From the IMG/VR virus record IMGVR_UViG_3300020233_000057, positions 1-64,000 of that record: a DNA stretch of 64,000 nucleotides. One strand, given 5' to 3'. How positions within the stretch are numbered: position 1 is the stretch's first letter; each line of letters opens with the position of its first letter. The notes beneath the pieces were generated by a model, which worked only from the letters and a program-made list of their open reading frames with translations, searched no databases and was not told where the DNA came from. Below are positions 32,519 to 40,830 of this stretch, piece by piece. The position numbers and the translations under genes were made by a program. Source of the DNA: a virus.

Positions 32519-34408
32519 CTACTCCCGCAAACCCAACCTCACCGCAGCAACATCATTCAAAACATGGGCATCACAATCAATACCCACAAACCCAAACCCC
32601 AACCCCGACACCACCACACCGGTAGATCCAGTCCCACAGAACGGGTCCAACACCACACCGCATCCAGTCCCAGCCCCCACAGCACCACCATCAGATGATC
32701 CAGTCCCAACGACCCCAGGGGTGATAAGAGACACCAGCCACTCAATCAACGCAACCGGCTTAACCCCCTTGCAATCATTCACCCCCGGAGCCAACCCCTC
32801 ATCCCTTTCCCGCTTCGACACTTTCGGACAATAAAAAAATCTGCTCGCATGAGAACGCCCCGACTGCCCATCCAACACATCAGCCGCCCCCCCCACCCCA
32901 CCATCCTCAAACACTGCGTCCGCAGGCCAACGCCCCAACGTCGTAACCCCCACGGTCAACTGCTTCTTATCCAACCCGTGACCATGAGCCTCCCCCTGCC
33001 CCTCAGGGACCCAAGTGGCGATAGCGTCACGCTCCTCCCCGCCGACACGTGTCGCATCAATATTGAGCGCCCCCGTCCCATACGCCGCCACATTCTCCGC
33101 GATTGTACCTTCCACAGGTTTACGAAACAACAAAATTGGTTCCCACGACGGACGCAACTCTGTCCCATACCCGTAAAACGGATTCGACCCACCCTGCACA
33201 TACGCGGCCCGCTGCTCATCAGTCATGGACCCCACTTCACGAAAATATGGGGCGCCGTCCCCACCCAACTTCCGATCCACCGCCTGACCGATATCTAAAG
33301 ACATCGGCATCCCCTTCCCGTACACCCACATGACAGTGTCACGCAACTCCCACCCGGCGTCTTCCGCGCAAATGGCGACACGATGCCAAGTGCGGCGCCC
33401 AGCGAACACACACATGTGCGCCCCAGGTTTCGCTACACGCAACACGTCACCCCAAAACCCCACCCCCGGGACTTTACGCCACCACCCGTCAACGTCTTTA
33501 CCGTCCTGCCCCCCAGGGTCCGTGATGATCGCGTCGATACAGTCGTCCTCCAAAACGTTTTCCATTACGTCACGGCAGTCCCCCAGGTACAGTTGGCATT
33601 GCGCAGGGATCGAGTCCCGTCGCACGTCTTTAGACGCGTCGCCCCTATCAGACACACGTCTCCTATTAGACACACCATGTGTATTAGACACGTTCTCTAT
33701 ATCAAGGGCATCTATATGATTAGACGCGTCATCATTATCAAGGGCATCTTGTGAATCAACGATTGTAGACGAATCGTCTATCCCGACTGTCCCACCAGGA
33801 CCGTCCACTCCGATGGTGCGGGTTGAACCATCCGCCTCGATCCGCCGCACTGGATCACCTTCGCCCCGTGGGGGAACGTTTGTTCGGTCCACCCCGGGGG
33901 TTGCGGCGCGTGGTGGCATGGTGATACCGGATGGTTCGTTTGTACGTATCGGGTCAGGTTCGTCGTTTTGGACCGTGGGGGTGGCGGGTTGGGTGAGTCG
34001 TAGCAGCGCCTCCACTTCACCGTCTTGGTAGCCGGTAGCTGCCAGGAGGTCATTGGAGTCTTGTACGATTTCAGCCAGGAGTGCAGCAACCTCAGCGTTG
34101 TCTGTACGACCGCGTTCAGATATTTTGTTGTCTGCCAGCAGGCGTGCTTTGGCTGTCGTGGAGTCGTCGTCTGTGTAGGCGACAGCGATTTCTTCCCATC
34201 CCAAAGACAACGCGGCCTTGAGGGTGTGGTTCCCGATGATGACTTCACCGTCGCGCGTAGCAACAAGAGGTTTGTGTTGACCGAACTCTGCGAGGGAGCG
34301 GGCGATCGCTTCCACGTCGCCGCGCCGCGGATTCTGTGTAGCCAAGCGAAGATCCGAGATGGGTTTCGCGAGGGCCTGTAGGTCTGGGATGATGTTGTCT
34401 TTCGCCAT
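32519..34408 (-). CDS. ParB-DNA methylase fusion with altered motif IV
   Basis: 629 residues from ATG 34408. Residues 1-140: ParB-like nuclease fold (QNPRRGDVEAIARSL, VIIGNHTLKAAL, LADNKISERG). Residues 141-265: linker whose last part (about 218-262) is seven six-residue repeats (DALDND, DASNHI, DALDIE, NVSNTH ...) encoded by an 18-bp DNA array. From 270: beta-class methylase (GDCRDVMENV, FWGDVLRVAKPGAH, LRPSWEPILLFRKP, LNIDATRVGG, VVLDPFCGTGSTG). Motif IV reads TDPGGQ where TDPPYG is expected, so catalysis is doubtful. It may bind DNA as a regulator or modify with altered chemistry. Confidence 0.85.
   Translation of the reverse strand: MAKDNIIPDLQALAKPISDLRLATQNPRRGDVEAIARSLAEFGQHKPLVATRDGEVIIGNHTLKAALSLGWEEIAVAYTDDDSTTAKARLLADNKISERGRTDNAEVAALLAEIVQDSNDLLAATGYQDGEVEALLRLTQPATPTVQNDEPDPIRTNEPSGITMPPRAATPGVDRTNVPPRGEGDPVRRIEADGSTRTIGVDGPGGTVGIDDSSTIVDSQDALDNDDASNHIDALDIENVSNTHGVSNRRRVSDRGDASKDVRRDSIPAQCQLYLGDCRDVMENVLEDDCIDAIITDPGGQDGKDVDGWWRKVPGVGFWGDVLRVAKPGAHMCVFAGRRTWHRVAICAEDAGWELRDTVMWVYGKGMPMSLDIGQAVDRKLGGDGAPYFREVGSMTDEQRAAYVQGGSNPFYGYGTELRPSWEPILLFRKPVEGTIAENVAAYGTGALNIDATRVGGEERDAIATWVPEGQGEAHGHGLDKKQLTVGVTTLGRWPADAVFEDGGVGGAADVLDGQSGRSHASRFFYCPKVSKRERDEGLAPGVNDCKGVKPVALIEWLVSLITPGVVGTGSSDGGAVGAGTGCGVVLDPFCGTGSTGVVVSGLGFGFVGIDCDAHVLNDVAAVRLGLRE
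33627..33746. repeat. 18-bp repeat array inside the ParB-methylase gene
   Basis: Seven units with the cores TAGACGCG, CAGACACA, TAGACACA, TAGACACG, CAAGGGCA, TAGACGCG and CAAGGGCA at 33631, 33649, 33667, 33685, 33703, 33721 and 33739, exactly 18 bp apart. Related 19-bp arrays occur at 39669, 51519, 53090 and 57474. In phase with codons, so it is read as hexapeptides. Confidence 0.85.
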
Positions 34409-34518
34409 GGGGGCGATGCTAGCCGATTCGTCACGTGGGACATTGTAACCCACCCCCACCCCCCTGATAGTATACGACGGTAGTAAATGTGGGGAATGGA
34501 AATGTCATGCCCGTGTGA

Positions 34519-34541
34519 TACAGTACCCCTGTCAGATAGTC
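34519..34541 (+). promoter_or_regulatory. Promoter and TGTCAG leader of the DUF932-like gene
   Basis: TACAGT (34519-34524) followed by CTGTCAGATAGTCC and SD AAAGGAA. The -35 is not obvious. On the minus strand TATACT near 34468 may serve the divergent ParB-methylase gene. Confidence 0.55.
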
Positions 34542-34561
34542 CACAACCGAAAGGAACCAAC

Positions 34562-35731
34562 ATGCTCAACACAACCCTCCGCAACGCGACCCTCCCGGAT
34601 CTCGCCGCCACCCTCAAGGAGCAGGCAGATTCACGTTTCGACGTGGTCGCCCACTCCGGGAACCTCGCCTTCCGCGACGGCAACCTGATCGTGCAAGGCG
34701 CCGACGCCATCATCACAGAGGACGGGGTGACCCGCACCGAAACGGTCCTGCGCCCCACCAGCATCTTCGATGACGGACTCGGACTCCGACTCGACATCCC
34801 CCGCAAGTACCTGCGCAAGATGCGCAACTACAGGGGTGGCGACGACATGGACGGTCCAGACCCCACCATCACAGACCTCCTGGACTGCAACGTCAACACG
34901 TGGCTCGCGAAGTCCAACAAGTCATGGTTTGTCCGCGGATTCAAGACAGACACCGATTCCGTCGGCATCGCCCGAGCATTCCTGTCTGACCGCTTCAACG
35001 TGATCGACAACTACGACGTGCTCCTCGCAGTCCTGTCAGGAGTCAGGGACGCGGGCATCGAAGTGGACATCACCACGTGCGACCTCACCGAGCGTCGCAT
35101 GCGAGTGCGCATCTCAGCCCCCGGGATCAACGCACTGGCCCCAACACTGCTGCGCAACTACCGTTCACCGTTCACCGGTGAAACGGGAGCAGACAACCCC
35201 GTAGTGTTCGCAGGTTTGGACATCGGGAACTCTGAGACCGGTGGGGGAGCGTTCACCATCACCCCGGTCATCACCGTTCTCGTATGCAAGAACGGGATGA
35301 CCATGACCAAGGATGCGCTGCGCAAGGTTCACCTTGGCTCCCGCATGGATGAAGGCGTGATCCGTTGGTCTGAGGAGACCAAGCGGGCCAACGTGGATCT
35401 GGTGAAGGCACAGACGGCTGACGCCGTTACCACGTTCCTGGACATCGGGTACATGACTGCCAAGATCGAAGAGATCGAGCAGAAGGCACAGTGCCCGGTC
35501 CCGGAGCCCACCAAGGTCATCGAGAAGGTGTCGAAGCAGTTCTCTTTCACACAGGAAGAGAGCGAAGGTATCCTGGGGCACTTCATCAAAGGCGGGGACG
35601 TGACATCAGGCGGAGTGCTGCATGCCATCACGTCGTTCGCTCAGGTGGTCCCTGACCCTGATCGGGCGCAGGAGATGGAGTCTGTTGCGCTTGACGCCCT
35701 AGACTTCACCTGTTCTCTGGTGGATGCCTGA
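34562..35731 (+). CDS. DUF932-like phage/plasmid protein
   Basis: 389 residues from ATG 34562 (SD AAAGGAA). SRFDVVAHSGNLAF, RPTSIFDDGLGLRLDIPRKYLRKM, WLAKSNKSWFVRGF, AFLSDRFNVIDNYDVL and FAGLDIGNSETGGGAFTITPVITVLVCKNGM fit the DUF932 type of phage/plasmid proteins. No catalytic motif is known to me. It stands alone in a strongly promoted unit with higher GC and orderly codon use, hinting at high expression. Confidence 0.75.
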   Translation: MLNTTLRNATLPDLAATLKEQADSRFDVVAHSGNLAFRDGNLIVQGADAIITEDGVTRTETVLRPTSIFDDGLGLRLDIPRKYLRKMRNYRGGDDMDGPDPTITDLLDCNVNTWLAKSNKSWFVRGFKTDTDSVGIARAFLSDRFNVIDNYDVLLAVLSGVRDAGIEVDITTCDLTERRMRVRISAPGINALAPTLLRNYRSPFTGETGADNPVVFAGLDIGNSETGGGAFTITPVITVLVCKNGMTMTKDALRKVHLGSRMDEGVIRWSEETKRANVDLVKAQTADAVTTFLDIGYMTAKIEEIEQKAQCPVPEPTKVIEKVSKQFSFTQEESEGILGHFIKGGDVTSGGVLHAITSFAQVVPDPDRAQEMESVALDALDFTCSLVDA

Positions 35732-35808
35732 ATCCAAGGCGCGGGGGCTACGGTCCCCGCGCCACCCCCGGGGGCTATCACCTAGCCCCCCTATGGAAGG
35801 AGTCCAAC

Positions 35809-35982
35809 GTGGCTGAAGAAAACGTTCCAGACGGCACAGTAAAGATGAAGGAGAAGAAGCGACCCGGCAAGAACAAGCGCAAGTCCGACATGCGCCTCGA
35901 AGCACGCCGCAAAGCATACGACGATGCAGGCGGGGCATCACATGCAGGGGTGAGGCGCCCCGGGTCACAGAAGATCCACTAG
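35809..35982 (+). CDS. Small Lys/Arg-rich protein
   Basis: 57 residues from GTG 35809 behind AAGGAG. KMKEKKRPGKNKRKSDMRLEARRKAYDDAGG is highly basic, like the short proteins at 46345 and 62220. Probably binds nucleic acid. Function unknown. Confidence 0.65.
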   Translation: MAEENVPDGTVKMKEKKRPGKNKRKSDMRLEARRKAYDDAGGASHAGVRRPGSQKIH

Positions 35983-36250
35983 CGCCGTCACCCCCACCTG
36001 ATAGGGTGTCGGTGCGTGGCACCCTCAGGTGACTCGCTGACAGTTGGAACTGCCAGTCGAAACCCGCTCTCCAACGATGGGGGCGGGTTTCGGCGTTCCC
36101 CACACAAGGCACTGGATGCAGTAGCGCGGTGGGGCTTTGCGTGGTGCGTTTTTGTGTACGACGTGCGTTATTGTGCACCACGCATTTGACGTGTCACCCC
36201 CATGTGGTAGTGTTCTCGTTGTCAGCCGCCACTAGTGAAGGAGCCCCCAT
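35983..36250 (+). other. Regulatory intergenic region
   Basis: Contains a type A-like spacer (CGTCACCCCCACC, TAGGGT at 36002), the string GGTGACTCGCTGACAG shared with 4300, a hairpin (GAAACCCGC with GCGGGTTTC, 36060-36092), an ACTGGA motif at 36111, an inverted repeat (GCGTGGTG at 36136, CACCACGC at 36174) and the promoter at 36186. A short RNA between 36008 and 36095 is possible. Confidence 0.6.
36186..36213 (+). promoter_or_regulatory. Type A promoter of hexapeptide protein 2
   Basis: TTGACG (36186-36191), 16-bp spacer with TGTCACCCCC, TAGTGT (36208-36213), then TTGTCAG leader. Confidence 0.75.
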
Positions 36251-37309
36251 ATGCGAACAATCAACAGTGATGATGCCCGAGTCTCTGCCACAGGGGTTAC
36301 AAGCGACAGGACCGTTGTTGTTGAGAAGCCGGACAGCAACGGTGAGCGCATTGTGGAGATAGTCACAAGTATCGGTGCGTACGTCAACAGTCGCACAGGA
36401 GTTGAGGTGCCCAGCTGCATCTGCACCGAAGGATTCGTGGCTCCACGACACATCCACATCCTTCATCCTGACGTAGCCCAGGAGGCAGTACAGAACCGCG
36501 ACGGTTGTGCCCATCTGGCCTACTACGACCGCGAGAACCTGTTCTCCTACATATGGAATGGGCACCAGGACTACATTTCTGTCAGCTACGGCGGCTACGC
36601 CGAGCAGGTCGTGGGGATCATCCCGATTGACCCCGACATCGTGCAAGAAGTCACCACCACCATGTACGACGACGGCGACGACCACAGCCGGGACGTTCTC
36701 ACGATCTTCTTCCAGCATGTCACGCCAGAAGTGTACGGGGACGGTGATGTCGAATCGGCACCACAGATGCACGATTTCGGTGAAGGTCCGGTGGCGGCCC
36801 ACCGTCACGTCACCCCTGACGGCCCCGAGGGTGGTTGGGTGGCGGATACTGCTTGGGTGGCGGCTACTGCACATATCGGGTACAACGCCCAGGTGTTTGA
36901 TCATGTTCGGGTGTACGGCAACGCTCGGGTGTCCGGTGACGCCCGGGTGTCTGGCGACGCTCAGGTGTACGGTAACGCTCGGGTGTTCGGTGACGCTCGG
37001 GTGTTCGACAACGCCCAGGTGTTTGATCATGTTCGGGTGTACGGCAACGCTCGGGTGTCCGGTGACGCCCGGGTGTCCGGTGACGCCCGGGTGTACGAGA
37101 GCGCACAAATAGGCGGTGACGCCCAGGTGCTTGACGATGCCCGGGTGTTTGGGAACGCCCAGGTGCTCGACAGCGCTTGGGTGTCCGGCACCGCCCAGGT
37201 GTTCGGTGACGCCGGAGTGTACGGTGACGCCCGGGTGTACGGTGACGATCGGGTGTGTGGACCTGTTGAGGGGTTCTTCCCCTCATGGCGTAACGAAGGA
37301 AAGTGGTAG
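36251..37309 (+). CDS. Hexapeptide-repeat beta-helix protein 2
   Basis: 352 residues. A unique N-terminal head of about 170 residues (RTVVVEKPDSNGERIVEIV, YISVSYGGYAEQVVGIIPID) precedes the shared module: MHDFGEGPVAAHRHVTPDG, EGGWVADT, then about 24 hexapeptides (NARVSG, DARVFG, ...). A block of 126 bp (seven hexapeptides) starting near 36891 is repeated near 37017, a recent duplication. Ends with PSWRNEGKW. The head may set the partner and the helix act as a trimeric spacer; inference only. Confidence 0.8.
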   Translation: MRTINSDDARVSATGVTSDRTVVVEKPDSNGERIVEIVTSIGAYVNSRTGVEVPSCICTEGFVAPRHIHILHPDVAQEAVQNRDGCAHLAYYDRENLFSYIWNGHQDYISVSYGGYAEQVVGIIPIDPDIVQEVTTTMYDDGDDHSRDVLTIFFQHVTPEVYGDGDVESAPQMHDFGEGPVAAHRHVTPDGPEGGWVADTAWVAATAHIGYNAQVFDHVRVYGNARVSGDARVSGDAQVYGNARVFGDARVFDNAQVFDHVRVYGNARVSGDARVSGDARVYESAQIGGDAQVLDDARVFGNAQVLDSAWVSGTAQVFGDAGVYGDARVYGDDRVCGPVEGFFPSWRNEGKW

Positions 37310-37487
37310 GGCAGAGCCATGTGACTACACCCGCCAAGGGTCCCTACACCGTGACCGGAAGGGCGCAGACCGAGTGTGCTGCGTATACGCCGGGCGGGTT
37401 GCGGTGCGTCCACCCGAAGCCTGATGGTGACACCCCTATGTGCTACCATCAGACATGTCAGCAGGTCTACAACCAAAGGAGAACCAC

Positions 37488-37691
37488 ATGAAAATCTGGA
37501 TCGACACAGCAACCGGAACCTACGGAGACATCGACAACCTAGCCATAGCAGATGTCCCTGCCCAAACAGTCTCCCTCATGGACTCCGGGCAGATGAACAA
37601 CACAGACATCGCAGAAATGGGGCAAGAGATCATCGACAACGGTTTCTCGACAGCAAGCATCGCAGCCCTAACGGAACCCGTGGGGTGGTGA
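37488..37691 (+). CDS. Hypothetical protein
   Basis: 67 residues from ATG 37488 with SD AAAGGAG. Starts MKIWIDTATGTYGDIDNL and is acidic; the form is common among actinophage genes of unknown role. The leader upstream carries ATGTCAGCAGG. Confidence 0.7.
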   Translation: MKIWIDTATGTYGDIDNLAIADVPAQTVSLMDSGQMNNTDIAEMGQEIIDNGFSTASIAALTEPVGW

Positions 37692-37692
37692 C

Positions 37693-38055
37693 ATGAACAG
37701 TGAACAGACGACACAAGAAGAATCCACAGTGGACGGACCATGTCCAGAATGCGGATCACAGCCAGGGCACTACCTGGGTTGCGCCGCACAAGTCTGCGCG
37801 CCCCTCATAAAGGAAGTTAGCGAACTCCAATACACAGCTAATGTCCAAGCCGCAAGGATTCACGAACTGCGGGCACAAGTACAGGACATACAGCAACGCA
37901 ACGAACAGTTGGAGGCCGCTCTCGCGCCGTTCGCTGCGTTCACTTCCGAGCCTGTCCTCAATCTCAGACCAGACAACTCTCGTGTGTGGGCATTCAACGA
38001 CTGTGCCATCACCTTGGGGAACCTCCGCGCAGCAGCAGAAGCCCTAACCCTATAG
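37693..38055 (+). CDS. Coiled-coil protein with ALAPFA module
   Basis: 120 residues. A zinc-like start (CPECGSQPGHYLGC), a coiled coil (IHELRAQVQDIQQRNEQLEAALAPFAAF) and NDCAITLGNLRAAAEAL. The EQLEAALAPFAAF...LGNLRAA module is shared with 29722-30501 and 40831. Function unknown. Confidence 0.7.
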   Translation: MNSEQTTQEESTVDGPCPECGSQPGHYLGCAAQVCAPLIKEVSELQYTANVQAARIHELRAQVQDIQQRNEQLEAALAPFAAFTSEPVLNLRPDNSRVWAFNDCAITLGNLRAAAEALTL

Positions 38056-38097
38056 GGACAAGTTCCCTATCCGATCAAACTCCCATAGGAGGCCACC

Positions 38098-38625
38098 ATG
38101 CACCCGTACAGAGAAATCATAGATGTCCCGGAAGTCAAATCCGACTACCGCACAGACGGATGGTACCGCGAAATCCTACAGATATTCGCAGACCACGGAG
38201 CCACCCCCGCGTCCATCGCGTCAGGAGTAACCCGACGCACCATACAACGATGGGCACGACGGGCAGGGGTCACGTCAGGCTACAACCCTCGACTCGCACG
38301 CACCCCAGACGACACAAACGCAGGGTACCGGCGCGGTGTACGTACAGAGGAAGCCATCGAAGCCCACCAAGAATCCGTACGCGACGCCAAACAGCGACGT
38401 GTGCAACGATTCCACGACAAAGAAACAACCCCCGCGTGCGGCAAAGCCAGCACCTACTCCAACTACGACTGCCGCGGGGAAGCATGTCGCACCGCATGGT
38501 CCGTGTACCTCAAGCGTAAGCGTGGAACCCTCGACGGCACTCCATCCATGACAGAGCAGATGCTCGTAGACCTAGAAGGCAACCCGCTGCACTGCCCCTG
38601 CGGACTAAACCCCTTGGAGAACTGA
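38098..38625 (+). CDS. HTH DNA-binding protein with Cys module
   Basis: 175 residues. HGATPASIASGVTRRTIQRWARRAG is a helix-turn-helix. The second half has ACGKASTYSNYDCRGEACRTAWSVYLKRKRG, a Cys-rich module met in actinophage and actinobacterial regulators, and ends with CPCGLNP. Likely a phage regulator. Confidence 0.75.
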   Translation: MHPYREIIDVPEVKSDYRTDGWYREILQIFADHGATPASIASGVTRRTIQRWARRAGVTSGYNPRLARTPDDTNAGYRRGVRTEEAIEAHQESVRDAKQRRVQRFHDKETTPACGKASTYSNYDCRGEACRTAWSVYLKRKRGTLDGTPSMTEQMLVDLEGNPLHCPCGLNPLEN

Positions 38626-38754
38626 CCACACCCCAACCCCCCACGGCACCCTCACACGTGTTGTGATCCAGTCACGGCCCCAACCCTTTGCGTGTCATCG
38701 CTATCTGGTATAGTTGTACACGTCAGTTAGCTCACAACAGGAGGTGTTCCCCCC

Positions 38755-39144
38755 ATGGCGTATAACGATTGCACTCCCGGCCAGGACATGATCGACCTAC
38801 GGGACGTGTTGGAGGCACGCCGAGACCTGTTTGCCCGTGCCGTTGACTCGAAGGCCCCATCCCTCACCTCCGACGAAATTCGTCTATACGCAGCCATCGT
38901 GGCGCTGGTCGTGGGGGAGCTGGGTGGAGACCTGGAAAGCGCCGCCTACATGGAACCAACCCTAGTGCACGACTGCCACTTCACGCGGTACGCACGCACA
39001 CTCGCGGTAGACCTAGAGGCGATAGACAACCCAGGGTTCTGGCCCGTATGTCACATAAATTGGGATGCGGCAGCAGCATCACTTCGGGAAGAATACACGG
39101 AAGTCACCTACGGGGGACACACCTATTGGAGGGGAACCCTATGA
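38755..39144 (+). CDS. Hypothetical protein
   Basis: 129 residues, SD GGAGGTG. A promoter-like TATAGT (38709) lies upstream with a GTCAG leader. Helical, with LRDVLEARRDLFARAVDSK. Ends in an ATGA overlap with the next gene. Function unknown. Confidence 0.7.
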   Translation: MAYNDCTPGQDMIDLRDVLEARRDLFARAVDSKAPSLTSDEIRLYAAIVALVVGELGGDLESAAYMEPTLVHDCHFTRYARTLAVDLEAIDNPGFWPVCHINWDAAAASLREEYTEVTYGGHTYWRGTL

Positions 39145-39320
39145 GATACACACATGACGGTATCAGGGACGATAGTCGCCGCACATGGAACGATGCGTTA
39201 GCCAGCGGAGACAGAAAGAGAATCCAACAGGCACGCCTAGAAATCATGGGGTTACTGTACGAACGCATAATGAACCGCGACCCCAACTATGAGGTGGCAG
39301 GGTGGACCGATACCGCCTAA
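39141..39320 (+). CDS. Small hypothetical protein
   Basis: 59 residues from ATG 39141, coupled by ATGA. DDSRRTWNDALASGDRKRIQQARLEIMGLLYERIM forms a charged helical hairpin. Function unknown. Confidence 0.65.
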   Translation: MRYTHDGIRDDSRRTWNDALASGDRKRIQQARLEIMGLLYERIMNRDPNYEVAGWTDTA

Positions 39321-39491
39321 ACCCCCTGGGGGTATCGGGACTCGGCGTGACACATCCGGGAACCCCCACGGGCAGGACACTACCGCACAGCCCCATCCCC
39401 TCCGACCACATGCCGCCACCATGCCGCATGACCCCCTAGGGGCGATACACTGCCCCGCGTACACCTGCACCCACACAGGAGAGCATCCCCA

Positions 39492-39653
39492 ATGAGCAAC
39501 ACACAGGAAACGCAACAGACAACAACCGATTGGGATTGGGAAGACCTCTGCCGCCGCGCAGACCTCGGCGAATACGACGACGTCATCTACGGACTCGTGG
39601 ACGATGGGGCCATGTGGCTACCCAACGAACCACCTGCATCAGACACGCCATAG
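39492..39653 (+). CDS. Small acidic protein
   Basis: 53 residues, SD GGAGAG. DWDWEDLCRRADLGEYDDVIYGLVDDGAMWLP is very acidic, as in DNA mimics, though too short to call. GATACACT upstream may be its -10. Function unknown. Confidence 0.6.
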   Translation: MSNTQETQQTTTDWDWEDLCRRADLGEYDDVIYGLVDDGAMWLPNEPPASDTP

Positions 39654-39668
39654 AGAATCCCCCCCCGT

Positions 39669-39735
39669 TAGACCCATTGTTTCCTATTAGGAACAATGTT
39701 ACCTATCAGACACAATGTTCCATATCAGGCACAAT
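39669..39735. repeat. 19-bp repeat array next to the ParA unit
   Basis: Four units (TAGACCC, TAGGAAC, CAGACAC, CAGGCAC) at 39669, 39688, 39707 and 39726, exactly 19 bp apart, followed by a TCCAGT motif at 39768. About 400 bp from the ParA-like gene. Confidence 0.8.
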
Positions 39736-39919
39736 ACCATCACCTGAACCCCATGAGGCGCCTGTTATCCAGTGGCCTTGTCGGGGTCGGTGGGTTGTGG
39801 ATGGTTCTGTAGGATGGTTCGCATGTGGGCGATTAGGTGTCGAACGTGTGTTCGTTCCTGTGGGGTTGGGACGGGGCACGCCCCGCGGTGGTACTGCTCG
39901 TTGTTGTGCATGGGTTGAG

Positions 39920-40144
39920 TCACGAGACCATGCGTTCTGTGGAGTCGCCGGGGTGGATGTCCCATGATTTGAGGCCGTCGCCAAGGATGGGTTGGTATCC
40001 GCGTCCACACCTGTCGCATGTTACATCTTCCAGCACGCAGTTGTGCATGTCGTAGGTGCCGCACAGCTCATCTGTGTCGAGAGTGCAGTCCATGCAATGC
40101 AGGTAGCCGATTGTGGTGACTGTCGCGACTGTCCTGGCTTTCAT
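39920..40144 (-). CDS. Zinc-ribbon partner of the ParA-like gene
   Basis: 74 residues from ATG 40144, overlapping the ParA stop. CMDCTLDTDELCGTYDMHNCVLEDVTCDRCGRGY has several Cys pairs. As the second gene of the ParA unit it could be the adaptor that a ParA system needs, but no HTH is seen. Confidence 0.6.
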   Translation of the reverse strand: MKARTVATVTTIGYLHCMDCTLDTDELCGTYDMHNCVLEDVTCDRCGRGYQPILGDGLKSWDIHPGDSTERMVS

Positions 40145-40698
40145 CCGTTGCCTGCCATCGCTTGGCGTAGCCCCTGTAGGGACTTTGGGACTCGGGTAGC
40201 GAACACGCCCGCGTCTACGGCGCGTGCCACTGCGGGGTCTGTCTTGATGACCGTGCACGCTGGGGTCTCTAGAACTTTAGCGACATCTGCTGGTGTCAGT
40301 GCTCGACCCTGTTCGTCAAGGACGATGACTCCTGTTGGGACAGTCGCCGATTCTGCGCTTCTGCGTACTGCCAGGTAGCACGGTCGGATCACTAGCATCA
40401 GGTCACCGGGGAAGTTCTCAGGGATTGCAGTGGTCCCAAAGTCTACAACGATGGACTCGTGAGTGCGGTACTGTGGGTCTGTCAGGGCAGAGAGCCCTTC
40501 TGCGTAGATGAGGGACTCAGTAACCTCTGTCTGTTCCTGGGAGTCTGATAGCCCTAGGACGTGTAACACGTCCCCGTTGTCTGACGCGTCTACCAGAAGT
40601 GTGGGGGCGTCTAGGGATGCTGACAGCGCATAGGCACACGCGGTGACTGTGCACCCCTGTCCACCTTTCGATCCGTAGAATCCGATGACTTTGTTCAT
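40141..40698 (-). CDS. ParA/MinD-like ATPase with altered Walker A
   Basis: 185 residues. KVIGFYGSKGGQGCTVTACAYAL is the deviant Walker A of ParA/MinD proteins, but the second lysine (KGGxGKT) is Cys. LLVDASDNGDVLHVLGL, SIVVDFGTTAIPE and MLVIRPCYLAVRRS match Walker A', B and the following strand. The first (signature) Lys is kept, so ATP binding may survive with weak hydrolysis. Role may be segregation of the phage genome, working on the repeat arrays. Confidence 0.75.
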   Translation of the reverse strand: MNKVIGFYGSKGGQGCTVTACAYALSASLDAPTLLVDASDNGDVLHVLGLSDSQEQTEVTESLIYAEGLSALTDPQYRTHESIVVDFGTTAIPENFPGDLMLVIRPCYLAVRRSAESATVPTGVIVLDEQGRALTPADVAKVLETPACTVIKTDPAVARAVDAGVFATRVPKSLQGLRQAMAGNG

Positions 40699-40733
40699 CG
40701 TCTGCTCCTTTAGTTGACTACCTGACGGGGGGG

Positions 40734-40739
40734 ACTATA
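40734..40739 (-). promoter_or_regulatory. -10 of the ParA promoter
   Basis: Minus-strand TATAGT preceded by TCACCCCCACCTGC and followed by the CGTCAGGTAGTC leader and SD AAGGAG. Lies 50 bp from the divergent promoter at 40789. Confidence 0.65.
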
Positions 40740-40788
40740 GCAGGTGGGGGTGACAGGAAGAAGCCGATGTGCTGTCACCCCCACCTGC

Positions 40789-40794
40789 TAGTAT
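40789..40794 (+). promoter_or_regulatory. -10 of hexapeptide protein 3
   Basis: TAGTAT behind the type A spacer core CTGTCACCCCCACC. The -35 is weak. SD AAGGAG follows. Confidence 0.55.
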
Positions 40795-40830
40795 CCTCTC
40801 TGTTGAGAATCCCCTACCTAAGGAGACCCC

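Noticed and set aside
37303-37491. 62-codon plus-strand ORF
   Set aside because: It runs through the promoter and TGTCAG leader of the 37488 gene; the Cys/Tyr-rich end is a translation of leader sequence and a similar string appears antisense at 43.8 kb for the same reason.
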